A DNA stretch of 15,161 nt, taken from positions 1 through 15,161 of the forward strand of contig CAUHFD010000045.1 of the NCBI GenBank assembly GCA_959605275.1. Direction: 5' to 3'. Of this stretch, positions 1 to 8,900 are shown piece by piece. The position numbers were made by a program, and so were the translations under genes. The stretch's first letter is position 1. The number at the start of each line of letters is the position of its first letter. Below the pieces are notes generated by a model. That model was not told the DNA's origin. It did no database searches and saw nothing but the letters and a program-made list of their open reading frames with translations. The DNA is from an uncultured Eubacteriales bacterium. GTDB taxonomy: Bacteria; Bacillota; Clostridia; Oscillospirales; Ruminococcaceae.

Positions 1-79
1 TTGTCGGCTCTTTCTTTACGCATAAAAAAATAGTATTCCCACCTTCCGAAAAAATGATTCAAAAAATTTTTGGAAAGTA

Positions 80-109
80 TTGACAAACACTTGTTCCGTA
101 CTGTGTAAT
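80..109 (+). promoter_or_regulatory. Promoter with overlapping LexA-box-like sequence
   Basis: TTGACA at 80-85 and TGTAAT at 104-109 are separated by 18 nt and fit a sigma-70/SigA promoter reading rightwards. The spacer contains CAAACACTTGTTCC at 84-97. This matches the Bacillota LexA consensus CGAAC-N4-GTTCG at 8 of 10 defined positions, including the AAC and GTTC cores. If real, the promoter would be repressed by LexA and induced by DNA damage, as is common for integrative elements. No convincing reading frame starts downstream, so the transcript may be non-coding or the original gene may have been deleted. Confidence 0.5.
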
Positions 110-115
110 AAAATA

Positions 116-379
116 CGCTCACAGAGAGCTACAACCGAATACATAAATTTCATCACAGACATTGATGGGACGACTTTATGTCGGATAACGTTGCGGCTAT
201 GCTAAGCGAAAATGCCGCCGCTTCTGAATTGCTCTGAACTGTCGGCAATCGGAACGCGTAAATGACAGTTTCGACTTTGAATTTCAATGCCGGTTACCTG
301 AATGTGATACCAAACACGCAAAGGGAAAAATCTATCCTTTTTCGGGTGGTCGGTACATGTTTATGTGCCGGATTTTTTT
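116..379 (+). ncRNA. Candidate structured small RNA (unassigned)
   Basis: A transcript from the promoter at 80-109 would begin near 116 and could end at the terminator at 350-379, giving about 265 nt without a good coding frame. Several paired elements are visible: CGAC/GTCG at 171-174 and 180-183, GCGGC/GCCGC at 193-197 and 214-218, and a perfect 7-bp pairing AACTGTC/GACAGTT at 237-243 and 264-270. I do not recognise a known RNA family. It could equally be the decayed start of a deleted gene. The call rests only on promoter, stems and terminator being in register. Confidence 0.22.
350..379 (+). terminator. Rho-independent terminator
   Basis: The stem CGGTACAT (351-358) pairs with ATGTGCCG (363-370) with one G-U pair and a 4-nt loop. 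It is followed by GA and seven T residues (373-379). This is a good intrinsic terminator for rightward transcription from the promoter at 80-109. Confidence 0.6.
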
Positions 380-532
380 GTTGCCCAAACGCCGGTTACA
401 ACTGAATGGCCGGCTGAATGGGATATGACTTTGCGATGACCTCTTTTTTCGGAGAGCAAGCGAAGCAACGCCGCCCGGGATGGGGGCAGGAACAGAAAAA
501 CGACATTCAGACAGACCGGCGGAAAATAACAG

Positions 533-565
533 ACGGTATGCGGCAGAAAGAGTGTCGCATACCGT
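533..565. repeat. Strong hairpin (10-13 bp stem)
   Basis: ACGGTATGCG at 533-542 is perfectly inverted at 556-565. The stem extends inward by three pairs, one of them G-U, to a 7-nt loop at 546-552. It lies 9 nt before a second hairpin and within 40 nt of the terminator at 603-651, so three stems stand in a row. That arrangement is more typical of a structured RNA tail than of coding sequence. Confidence 0.55.
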
Positions 566-574
566 AGCAAGCAG

Positions 575-596
575 GGAAACTGTACGGACAGTTTCC
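575..596. repeat. Hairpin with perfect 9-bp stem
   Basis: GGAAACTGT at 575-583 is the exact inverse complement of ACAGTTTCC at 588-596, with a 4-nt loop. It is the middle one of three consecutive stem-loops between 533 and 651. There is no T tract directly after it, so it is not a terminator by itself. Confidence 0.55.
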
Positions 597-602
597 AGAA
601 AC

Positions 603-651
603 AAAAAACATGGTGTATCATCGTAAGTTACGATGCACATCATGTTTTTTT
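603..651. terminator. Long bidirectional terminator hairpin
   Basis: An A6 tract at 603-608 and a T7 tract at 645-651 flank a long imperfect stem. CATG/CATG and CATCGTAA/TTACGATG pair around a small internal mismatch region. Both strands therefore carry a stem followed by a T run, so it could stop transcription in either direction. It insulates the abiE operon from whatever is transcribed upstream. Confidence 0.6.
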
Positions 652-742
652 ACATAAATAATTCCTTATGTGGTGTTGCCAAATACGGCTCCGTTTGTTG
701 TTTCGCCAATATCAATATTTGACAAACAAATGAAACTTTTCG

Positions 743-845
743 TTTCGTAGAAAATAAAGCATACTATTTTCAAGCAATGCTTGATTTTTCGTAGAAAATA
801 GTATATAATAAAATTGTTTTAGTAGAATTGCAATTTTCTATGAAA
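743..845 (+). promoter_or_regulatory. abiE promoter with operator-like repeat array
   Basis: The promoter is TTGATT at 781-786, a 17-nt spacer and TATAAT at 804-809. The sequence TTTCGTAGAAAATA occurs exactly at 743-756 and again at 787-800, where it fills the spacer between -35 and -10. Two inverted copies of the motif are also present. ATACTATTTTC at 761-771 is the exact inverse of GAAAATAGTAT at 794-804, and an inverted copy with one mismatch lies at 833-845, just before the ribosome binding site. AbiEi antitoxins of known systems bind repeats in their own promoter and repress it. Binding by the product of the next gene is therefore the natural inference. Confidence 0.65.
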
Positions 846-856
846 GGTTATGCTTT

Positions 857-1474
857 ATGAAACGTCCGGATTATCTGAATCAAATACGAGGCAATATCGA
901 AAAAGCCGAAAACGGTTCGGTGTTTGTTTCGACAGACTTTACAGATATAACCGATAAGAAAACGGTGAATATGGGTCTTATTCGCCTTGCGGATGAGGGC
1001 TTAATAAAAAAAATCTTGTTCGGAGTTTATTACAAGCCGGAGTTCAGCGAGCTGCTTGGCGAAACCGTTGCACCGTCACCGAATAAGGTTGCTCATGCAC
1101 TTGCCCGCAATTTCGGTTGGACGATTGTCCCCTGCGGTGATACGGCGCTGAATCTTTTGGGACTCTCAACCCAAGTCCCGTCTCAGTGGGTATATGTTTC
1201 CGACGGCGCATACAAAGAGTACACCTTCGATAATACAACAATCAAATTCAAGCGTACCACAAACAAGGAAATATCAAAGGTTTCCTATAAAACGGCGCTA
1301 ACCATTCAGGCGTTGAAAGCACTCGGTAAAGAAAACATCACCGAGCAGGTAATATCGCGTCTGAAAAAGATATTGACCGATGAAGAAAAAGAAAAGATGT
1401 TGGCGGAGTCGAAATCTGCAACATCGTGGGTTTTAGAACTTATTAAGATAATTTGTAAGGATGAAGAAAAATGA
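857..1474 (+). CDS. abiEi: AbiEi-type antitoxin / transcriptional regulator
   Basis: The 205-aa product fits the type IV antitoxin family (AbiEi/DUF6088-like). Residues about 1-65 form a winged-helix-like N-terminus that ends in a GLIKKILFGVYYKP wing, typical of the family. The remainder is the C-terminal antitoxin domain, which in studied AbiE systems counteracts the toxin without forming a stable complex. The N-terminal part would bind the repeats at 743-845 for autorepression. The start is set by AAAGG at 843-847, 9 nt before ATG. The last codons overlap the toxin gene as ATGA (1471-1474), so translation is coupled. The family call is firm from sequence pattern and partner gene; the operator interaction is inferred. 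Confidence 0.85.
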   Translation: MKRPDYLNQIRGNIEKAENGSVFVSTDFTDITDKKTVNMGLIRLADEGLIKKILFGVYYKPEFSELLGETVAPSPNKVAHALARNFGWTIVPCGDTALNLLGLSTQVPSQWVYVSDGAYKEYTFDNTTIKFKRTTNKEISKVSYKTALTIQALKALGKENITEQVISRLKKILTDEEKEKMLAESKSATSWVLELIKIICKDEEK

Positions 1475-2469
1475 GAGATATCGCAAGGTTGAGTGAAAAA
1501 GACAAAAAGGCACTTTTCCACAATACTGCCGCTAAAATGGGTATGACCGATGCAATTATTGAAAAAGATTTTTGGGTGTGCTATATGCTCGATTATCTTT
1601 TTCATCGCTGCGCATGGAAAAATAATATTGCTTTCAAGGGCGGCACAAGCCTTTCAAAGTCATACGGCTTGATTGAACGCTTTTCCGAGGATATTGACTT
1701 GATTCTCGACTGGCGTGTTCTCGGCTACGAAAAGGATGAGCCGTGGGCTGACAGAAGTAACACCAAGCAGGACGCCTTTAATAAAGAGGCAGGCACAAAA
1801 ACCGAAGCGTTTTTGAGAAACGAATTTATGCCTGCCGTTATAATGGATTTGCAAAGCGAACTTTCCTATGATGTAAATTGCTATATAGAAGAGGACGATC
1901 CGCAAACGGTGGTTTTTGCTTATAATCGCAGCTTTGACGATTCGGCAATTCTGCCTGTGATTCGTCTTGAAATCGGCGCGCTTGCGGCGTGGACGCCGGC
2001 AGAGGAAAAGCCAATTACCCCTTATGCCGCCGAGCAGTACGGCAGACTTTTCAAGCAACCGAGCACCGAGATATTGACCGTCTTGCCGAAACGCACATTT
2101 TGGGAAAAGGTTACGATTTTACATAGAGAGGCATACCGCCCCGAAAACAGTGCCTTACCAACAAGATATTCCCGCCATTATTATGATCTTTATTGTATGG
2201 CAAATTCGCCCGTAAAGGCCGAGGCTTTTGCGGACTTAGACCTGCTCGATAAAGTTGTGCGTTTTAAGGATAAATTCTACCGTTGTTCGTGGGCAAGATA
2301 CGACGAAGCCAAACCCGGTACAATGAAATTGATACCAAGTGAGAAAAATATCAAAGTCCTCAAAGACGACTATGAGCATATGAAGAATATGATTTACGGC
2401 GAAAAACCGGATTTTGATGTGATCTTGGAAGCAGTAAAACATCTTGAAAATGAAATAAATACACTGTAA
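1471..2469 (+). CDS. abiEii: AbiEii/AbiGii-family nucleotidyltransferase toxin
   Basis: The 332-aa protein carries the signatures of the AbiEii nucleotidyltransferase toxins. It has EKDFWV near residue 31, then FKGGTSLSK at 55-63 (the GG/S nucleotide-binding motif), SEDIDL at 72-77 with catalytic aspartates D74 and D76, a RLEIGALA strand, the later KVTILHREAYRP motif, and RHYYDLY. Members of this fold transfer nucleotides to RNA targets (shown for tRNA in MenT-type relatives) or bind GTP, and they cause reversible growth arrest. In AbiE systems this gives abortive protection against phage and stabilises mobile DNA. The length is normal and no catalytic residue is missing, so it should be active. 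TAAGGA at 1456-1461 lies 9 nt before the start. The gene overlaps abiEi by 4 nt. Confidence 0.88.
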   Translation: MRDIARLSEKDKKALFHNTAAKMGMTDAIIEKDFWVCYMLDYLFHRCAWKNNIAFKGGTSLSKSYGLIERFSEDIDLILDWRVLGYEKDEPWADRSNTKQDAFNKEAGTKTEAFLRNEFMPAVIMDLQSELSYDVNCYIEEDDPQTVVFAYNRSFDDSAILPVIRLEIGALAAWTPAEEKPITPYAAEQYGRLFKQPSTEILTVLPKRTFWEKVTILHREAYRPENSALPTRYSRHYYDLYCMANSPVKAEAFADLDLLDKVVRFKDKFYRCSWARYDEAKPGTMKLIPSEKNIKVLKDDYEHMKNMIYGEKPDFDVILEAVKHLENEINTL

Positions 2470-2518
2470 CTACTATTTTAGAATAAAAATCATGAAAAAT
2501 ATTTGAGGAGATTTGAAA

Positions 2519-2677
2519 ATGACAGAAGAACGCATTAAATTGTTATGCAAATTAGCTGTTGAAAACAGTAAAAAACCACTTACTAACGCGGAAAAGGAAG
2601 TGTTAAAACAGGCCATTGATGAGGCAAAAACAGTAGAAGACCTATTTACAGTTGCAATGGAAACGTTTTTGATATAA
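2519..2677 (+). CDS. Small helical protein of unknown function (52 aa)
   Basis: A short ORF of 52 codons has a clean ribosome binding site: GGAG at 2507-2510, 8 nt before ATG. It begins 49 nt after abiEii and ends 19 nt before the helicase start, so it sits in the operon. The product is charged and predicted helical: an N-terminal amphipathic helix, a proline-threonine break near residues 20-22, and a second helix KEVLKQAIDEAKTVEDLF. I do not recognise a family. It may be an accessory or regulator of the restriction operon, or a small partner of the helicase. Spacing, ribosome binding site and lack of competing frames support it being translated. Confidence 0.6.
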   Translation: MTEERIKLLCKLAVENSKKPLTNAEKEVLKQAIDEAKTVEDLFTVAMETFLI

Positions 2678-2696
2678 TTTTTTGGAGGAAATTATA

Positions 2697-5600
2697 ATGG
2701 CTTCAATTATTGACAACCGTAACAAGACTATGTTGGATTCTTTAAAAAATTCTCTTAAGCAAGCAGAAAAGGTTGATATATTAACAGCTTTTTTCTATTT
2801 TTCTGGTTTTGATGCTCTTGCAGAAGATTTAAAAGATAAGAATATTAGAATTTTAGTTGGAAATACAATAGATCCTTACGCTATAGAAGATTTATGTCGA
2901 GCCGTTAAAGACAGTCCAGAGGAATTGTTGGAAACCTATGCGGTTCGTGGTTATAATCGATTGAATAATTCACAAAAGAAAAATAATTATATCGACAGTT
3001 TTGTTGATATGTTTAATAAATCGTCACTTTCAGAAGAATTTGATTCTTCTGAAAGTCAAGCAGTATTTAAAATGTTTCTTGAAAAGATAAAAAATGGGAC
3101 GTTAGAAATCAGACTCACGGCAAATCAGAACCATGCAAAGGCATATATTCTTACAAACCGCCCTGAATATTCCTGCTTTGGAGATCAAAAAGGCGTAGTG
3201 TTTACCGGCTCTTCAAACTTTACATATAACGGATTGCTTGGCCAAGGTGAAATGAATGAGCGATTCAGCGATAATGACAAATATGATGAATATATGGCGA
3301 GTTTTGATAGTCTTTGGAACGACAGTAAAGCGATTGATATTTGCATAAAAGAAGGCAACAATGATTTTGAAAAAGAGTTAAAAAAGAGATTGTGGATATT
3401 TGCTCAACCAGCACCGTATCAGATTTTTATCCGTATTCTTTATGAAATGTATAGCTCTATTGATAGCAATACTGTCTCAACACCGTATGAAATCACGAAC
3501 GGTAAATTTTCAAACTTAAAATACCAAATTGATGCTGTAAAGTATGGCGTTGACTGTATCAATAAAAACAATGGTGTTATCATTGCAGATGTAGTTGGTT
3601 TGGGAAAGTCTGTCATTGCATCGGCGATTGCTTATAATCTTGACATCAAGAAAACTGTGATTATTGCTCCGCCCCACCTTGTTGATCAGTGGAATGATTA
3701 TCAGCAGGATTTCGGACTTCGTGGAGTAAAAGTTTGCAGTAGCGGAAAAATTGAAGAACTATATAAAACTTACGCTAAAGATCCAAATCCCATCCTGTAT
3801 GTTATTGATGAAGCACACAGGTATCGTAACGAATTAAGCGATGCATATCAGTGGCTGCATCAGCTTACCCGTTCTAATTCAGAAAATAAAGTTATCTTGC
3901 TAACGGCAACTCCATATAATAACCGCCCGCAGGATTTGTTTGCGTTGATAAAGTTATTCCAAACCCCGAGTCGTTCCACTATAAATTCGGTTGATAATTT
4001 GAGTGTGCGTTTCCATGAGCTAATTGCCAGATATAACAAACTTGAAAAAGAAGGTAAGAAAAACCTTACAGAAGCAATAAAAGTCGAACTTAATCAGTTG
4101 AGTCAGCAATTAAGACTTATTATTGATCCGGTTATTGTTCGCCGTAGTCGCATAGATTTAAAGGAAATAAAAGAATACGAAGAAGATTTGAAAATGCAGG
4201 GTATTCAATTTCCAGAGGTTGTCGGTCCGGAACTTGTTGAATATGATCTCGGAAGTATAAGAGAATTGTATCTTTCAACATTGGATAAATTGAGTAATCA
4301 GTTTATCTGTGCCCGCTATAATCCGGCTGCATATTTGAACAATCCCGAAGAATTTAATGAAAAATACGGTGAATTGTTCAACGAAATTAACATTCAGCAA
4401 TTTCAGGGCAACTTGGCAAAATTTATTCAGCGTTTGCTTGTTATGCGTTTTGAAAGTTCAAAGGCGGCATTCAAGTCAACACTGACAAGCATTTTGGCAT
4501 CATATGAAAATATCATTAAATGGTGGGATAAAGGGTTTGTTCCGATTAAAAAGAGTGGTTCTTTACCCGATCCCGATGATGACGAAATTCAAGAAACCCT
4601 TGACGAAATCAACAGCATAGACGATGAACCGATTGATGTTGATAAAATCAAAAAGAAGGCAATTCCGCTTCCGAAAGAACTGTTTAATACTTCCTATATT
4701 GTAGTTGTTAAAAGCGATGTGGATTTATTACATGGTATTTACCACGACTGGTTTTCTGATGAAGAGATTGGAGAAGATCCGAAATACAATGAAATCAGCG
4801 ACAAAATATCAGAATTACTAAAAAATAATAGCGAAAGAAAAATTGTTGTATTTTCTTCATTCGCCGATACTGCCGATTATGTTCAGTCAAAATTACAGAC
4901 AGACGGATTCCGTGCGTTGCTCTATACCGGTGGAGCGTCAAAAACAGACAGAAGTGTTGTTAAGCAAAACTTTGATGCTTCTTGCCCGGAGGCAGAGCTA
5001 GCAAATGATTACGATATTATTGTTGCAACTGATGCACTCAGTGAAGGCTTTAACCTAAACCGTGCCGGCGTGATTATAAACTATGATATTCCGTATAACC
5101 CGACTCGTGTTGTTCAGCGTATCGGTCGTATTAACCGTATCAATAAGAAAATGTTTGACAATATCTATATTTTCAACTTTTTCCCAACCGATATCGGCGA
5201 ACAGAACACATTGATTAAAGGCATTTCAACGCTTAAAATGCTTCTTATCAACAATATTGTCGGCAGTGATACCCGTACTTTAACACCGGATGAAACGCTT
5301 CAGAGTTATTTCAAAAAGCAATACGAAGAAGCTAACGAAGAAACCGGAGAGAAGAGCTGGGATAACGATTATAAAAACATTTATAATGCAGTAAAGCACA
5401 ATATGACACTAATTGATGCGGCACTTAATATTCCGGAAAGAGCGAGAATTGTCCGCAAAGGTCAGTTTGAGCCTTGTGCCATTTCTTTTGCAAAGCGTGG
5501 GAATAACACACTGTTTGCTATGGCTTCTGATTTTGACAAAAAAGCTCAAATCGTTTCGCCGGAAAGAATACTGTCGTTGTTCAAAGCAGAGCCGGACGAA

Positions 5601-5990
5601 AAGAGCTATGAATACGACCAGGAACTGGATAAAAAATTTGCTATTCTCAGAGATGAAATTAAAAAGCCGTATCCAAAGGTAAGCCTTGATAAAAGAAAGG
5701 GACAAGCTATTGATAATCTCGAAAAATTATTGGCGTTTTATCCGGTCGAAAAAGACTATATTTCCGATTTGCTTGAAGTAATTAAGAACTACGATGATTT
5801 AAGCGACGGCGAATTGAAGTATCTTGCAAATTTAACTATAAGAAAAGATAATGTTCAAGCCATTGTCACGGAAATAAAAGAAAAAATCCCGGTGCATTAT
5901 ATAATTCAAATTAAGCAAAAGGTTGAATCTATTGATGCACAAACCGAGATTATCATGTTTACGGAGGATTTAAGATATGATAACAATTAA
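2697..5990 (+). CDS. PLD-like nuclease / SNF2-family helicase fusion (defence protein)
   Basis: The 1097-aa protein joins two enzymatic parts. Residues about 1-200 are a phospholipase D-like domain with NHAKAYIL (H146, K148) and TGSSNF (G171-N174), a variant HKD signature. Residues about 280-840 are a superfamily 2, SNF2/RapA-like translocase: DVVGLGKS (298-305, Walker A with K304), DEAH at 371-374, LLTATPYNNRPQDL, a helicase C domain with VVFSSFADTADYVQ, ATDALSEGFNL, and QRIGR at 807-811 (arginine finger region). The C-terminal 250 residues are charged and helical. By family knowledge it would translocate on DNA and cut it when the partner methyltransferase finds unmodified sites. I chose ATG 2697 because GGAGG at 2684-2688 lies inside the longer TTG-initiated frame. 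It overlaps the methyltransferase gene by 14 nt. The first 420 nt are noticeably AT-rich. Confidence 0.85.
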   Translation: MASIIDNRNKTMLDSLKNSLKQAEKVDILTAFFYFSGFDALAEDLKDKNIRILVGNTIDPYAIEDLCRAVKDSPEELLETYAVRGYNRLNNSQKKNNYIDSFVDMFNKSSLSEEFDSSESQAVFKMFLEKIKNGTLEIRLTANQNHAKAYILTNRPEYSCFGDQKGVVFTGSSNFTYNGLLGQGEMNERFSDNDKYDEYMASFDSLWNDSKAIDICIKEGNNDFEKELKKRLWIFAQPAPYQIFIRILYEMYSSIDSNTVSTPYEITNGKFSNLKYQIDAVKYGVDCINKNNGVIIADVVGLGKSVIASAIAYNLDIKKTVIIAPPHLVDQWNDYQQDFGLRGVKVCSSGKIEELYKTYAKDPNPILYVIDEAHRYRNELSDAYQWLHQLTRSNSENKVILLTATPYNNRPQDLFALIKLFQTPSRSTINSVDNLSVRFHELIARYNKLEKEGKKNLTEAIKVELNQLSQQLRLIIDPVIVRRSRIDLKEIKEYEEDLKMQGIQFPEVVGPELVEYDLGSIRELYLSTLDKLSNQFICARYNPAAYLNNPEEFNEKYGELFNEINIQQFQGNLAKFIQRLLVMRFESSKAAFKSTLTSILASYENIIKWWDKGFVPIKKSGSLPDPDDDEIQETLDEINSIDDEPIDVDKIKKKAIPLPKELFNTSYIVVVKSDVDLLHGIYHDWFSDEEIGEDPKYNEISDKISELLKNNSERKIVVFSSFADTADYVQSKLQTDGFRALLYTGGASKTDRSVVKQNFDASCPEAELANDYDIIVATDALSEGFNLNRAGVIINYDIPYNPTRVVQRIGRINRINKKMFDNIYIFNFFPTDIGEQNTLIKGISTLKMLLINNIVGSDTRTLTPDETLQSYFKKQYEEANEETGEKSWDNDYKNIYNAVKHNMTLIDAALNIPERARIVRKGQFEPCAISFAKRGNNTLFAMASDFDKKAQIVSPERILSLFKAEPDEKSYEYDQELDKKFAILRDEIKKPYPKVSLDKRKGQAIDNLEKLLAFYPVEKDYISDLLEVIKNYDDLSDGELKYLANLTIRKDNVQAIVTEIKEKIPVHYIIQIKQKVESIDAQTEIIMFTEDLRYDNN
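3026..3056. repeat. Perfect 14-bp inverted repeat inside the helicase gene
   Basis: ACTTTCAGAAGAAT at 3026-3039 is the exact inverse complement of ATTCTTCTGAAAGT at 3043-3056, with a 3-nt loop. It encodes a Ser/Glu-rich segment (SLSEEFDSSESQ) between predicted structural parts of the PLD-like domain. A stem this long and perfect is unusual inside a gene and could slow ribosomes or polymerase, or serve as a protein-binding site. Confidence 0.8.
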
Positions 5991-8900
5991 AGAAGCCGAA
6001 GAAATACTGAAAAAAGAATATCATATTGATAACTTTGGTTATTTGGTAGGCGAGCTCCTTCTTCCCGATTATTTCGAAGATAAACATGATGTCAATTTTG
6101 ATAATTCACTCTTTTCCTCTGTAATGATGCTTGGTGAATCAAAGCAATGCGAAGTCACCGTTTTTGAAGTCATCATAAATGAAGGATGCCAAAACCGCCG
6201 TGTCGGTATAACGCAGAAAATGTTCCGCATTCTCAGAGGGTTGCATATCAATAATGCCCTTGTTGCGTTTGTAAATGCCGATAAGAATAATTATCGTATC
6301 TCTCTGCTTACAAGTAAATATGAATTTGACGGAGATAAAATAGTAAGAGTAATATCCAATCCCCGCCGTTATTCTTATAGCTTGGGATTTGGCACAAAGA
6401 CAAAAACCGCATACAAATTTTTAATTGAAAAAGGCAAAGTTTCATCTTTGGATGAGCTTATCAGTCGTTTTTCAGTTGAGGTTGTCAATAAGCAGTTTTA
6501 TACCGAAATTGCAACTGCCTTTACAGAACTCGTCGGTGGAGAACGCAATGGCAGAAAATATGAAAAGTTACTCGGCTTGCATAGTGTGGTTGACCATAAC
6601 AAATTTGCAGAGTTCGGAGTACGCCTTATAGGTCGTATTATGTTCTGCTGGTTTTTGAGAGAAAAACGCAGTGAAAACGGAATTCCTCTTGTCCCAGATG
6701 ATATGCTGTCGTTAGATACTGTAACTAACTCAAATAATTATTATCATCAGGTTTTGGAGCCTCTGTTTTTTGAAATTCTGAATACAAATCAAAACCGCCG
6801 CAAGCCGGAGTTTCAAACAGATTATTATAGCAAAGTTCCGTATCTGAACGGTGGTTTGTTCAGCCCGCAAACCGATGACCATTATAAATATGACGCAGTA
6901 AATCACTGTGGTGCTTATGGTGTGGTTTCCATACCGAATGAATGGTTTAATCGGTTGTACGCAGTATTGAACGAATACAATTTTACCGTTGACGAAAACA
7001 CCGCATACGATATAGAACTGTCCATTGACCCGGAAATGCTCGGTAGGATTTTCGAGAATCTTCTTGCCGAAATCAACCCGGAAACCGGAGAGAATGCAAA
7101 GAAAAGCACCGGAAGCTTTTACACGCCCCGTGATATTGTCGATTATATGGTGGACAGCAGTCTTTGCGAATATCTGAAGACAAAAACAGATATTGCCGAA
7201 ATCAAACTTAAAGCTTTGATAAGTTATTCCAAAGAAGACGATGACCTTGCCGTGTTCGATAAAGCCGAGAAGAAAAAACTGATAGATGCACTTTACACCG
7301 TTACAGCCCTTGACCCCGCTTGTGGTTCCGGCGCATTTCCTATCGGTATGCTTCAAAAAATCGTATATATGTTGCAGGAATTAGATCCGAGTGCAGATTT
7401 ATGGTTTGATAAGGCAACGGAAAATGCTCCCCGTCTTATTAAGCAAGAGTTTGAAAGGAAATTTAACTCTGGTTCTCTTAACTATATCCGTAAACTTTGT
7501 GTTATCCAAAATTCAATTTTCGGAATAGATATCCAACCTATTGCAGTCGAGATTTCCCGTCTGCGTTGTTTTCTTTCGCTTATTATTGAGGAAAAGGTGC
7601 ATGATGACGAAGAAAACCGTGGTATTAACCCGTTGCCTAACCTCGATTTCAAATTTATCATTGCGAATTCACTACTAAAATTAGAGAATGATGGACAACT
7701 TAGCTTGTTTGAAAATCAAGAGCATATTGATCAGTTGAAAGCAATCAGAGAAGAATATTTTAATGCCGATAGCGGTCGCCGCACAGAACTGAAGCTTGAA
7801 TTTGCTAATGTTCAGCAAGATATGTTGGTGAATACAATTAATAACTACGATAAGCAGTCATCCCGTATGTATGCACAACTTTCTGCATGGAAACCGTTTG
7901 CAAATGAGTCCACCGATTGGTTCGACCCTGAATGGATGTTTGGTATTAAAGATGGATTTGATATTGTTATTGGTAATCCGCCTTATATAGGAGAGAAAGG
8001 ACACAAGGAATTATTTAGACCCATAGCATCCACCGAATTTGGCAAACGCTTTTATCAAGGTAAAATGGATTATTTCTATTTCTTTTTCCATAAAGGCTTG
8101 GATTTATTAGTTGATAACGGCGAGTTGGCATTTATTACAACTAACTACTATCCTACCGCAACAGGTGCAAAAAAGTTGCGTCGGGATTTCAAAAATAGGG
8201 CGTGTATTAGAGCGTTGATTAATTTCAATGAAGTTAAAGTGTTTGAATCCGCCGCCGGACAGCATAATATGATCACACTTCTGTCGAAGAAAAACGATGA
8301 ACATTTTCCTTGTAAATCTTTGATGTGCAAGGGAAATGATTTAATAAATTCCAAAGATTTAAGTTCCATTTTAATTAATTCCAGTGAAAATATGATCCTT
8401 GAGTATGTCGAGCAAAGTAATTTGTATGACGGTGATGAGTGTTATATACGGCAAGAGGGAGTTAATTTTGACAATGATAATAACACAATTGGTTCTATTA
8501 TCAATAAAATGATGTTGCAGGAAACACATTTGGGAGATTTGGCCGATGTGAATCAAGGAGTATTAACTGGTTGCGACACAGTAGCAAATAGAAATATTGA
8601 TAAAATACCAAAAGAATCAAACAAAATACCAAATGATGGGATTTTTGTTTTTGATTTATGCAATTCTCGTGATCTCGTAACAATTGCTTCGTTTTCTGTT
8701 GGAAAAAAATTATTGCGTGATTTTTATAAAAACTCAGATATTACAAGGTATTACTGTAGTTCTAAAGCTTCAAAAAAAATATTGTATTATCCTAATGAAT
8801 TACAACAAACAAAATATCCCGACATATATGCTCATTTATTAAAATTTAAGCCTTTATTGGAGAGCAGATTAAAAACATATAATGAACATTACCATTGGAC

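Noticed and set aside
262..405. Plus-strand ORF of 47 codons starting with ATG at 262
   Set aside because: It runs through the hairpin and T tract of the terminator at 350-379 and has no ribosome binding site.
533..565. Hairpin considered as group II intron domain V
   Set aside because: The sequence lacks the domain V catalytic triad arrangement and bulge, and no intron-encoded reverse transcriptase is present.
332..643. Minus-strand ORF of 103 aa in the leader region
   Set aside because: It has no ribosome binding site, covers the hairpins and both terminators, and its composition looks like a shadow of structured non-coding sequence.
1..856. CRISPR array or tandem repeats in the leader
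   Set aside because: Only short inverted repeats and one 9-nt direct repeat (GCCGGTTAC at 289-297 and 391-399) are visible. There is no regular repeat-spacer pattern.
2444..2484. Separate promoter for the restriction operon
   Set aside because: TAGAAT at 2479-2484 resembles a -10 box, but no -35 hexamer lies at a suitable distance.
6730..7356. Long minus-strand ORF (208 aa) opposite the methyltransferase
   Set aside because: It is a cysteine- and phenylalanine-rich shadow of the conserved methyltransferase region, without initiation signals.
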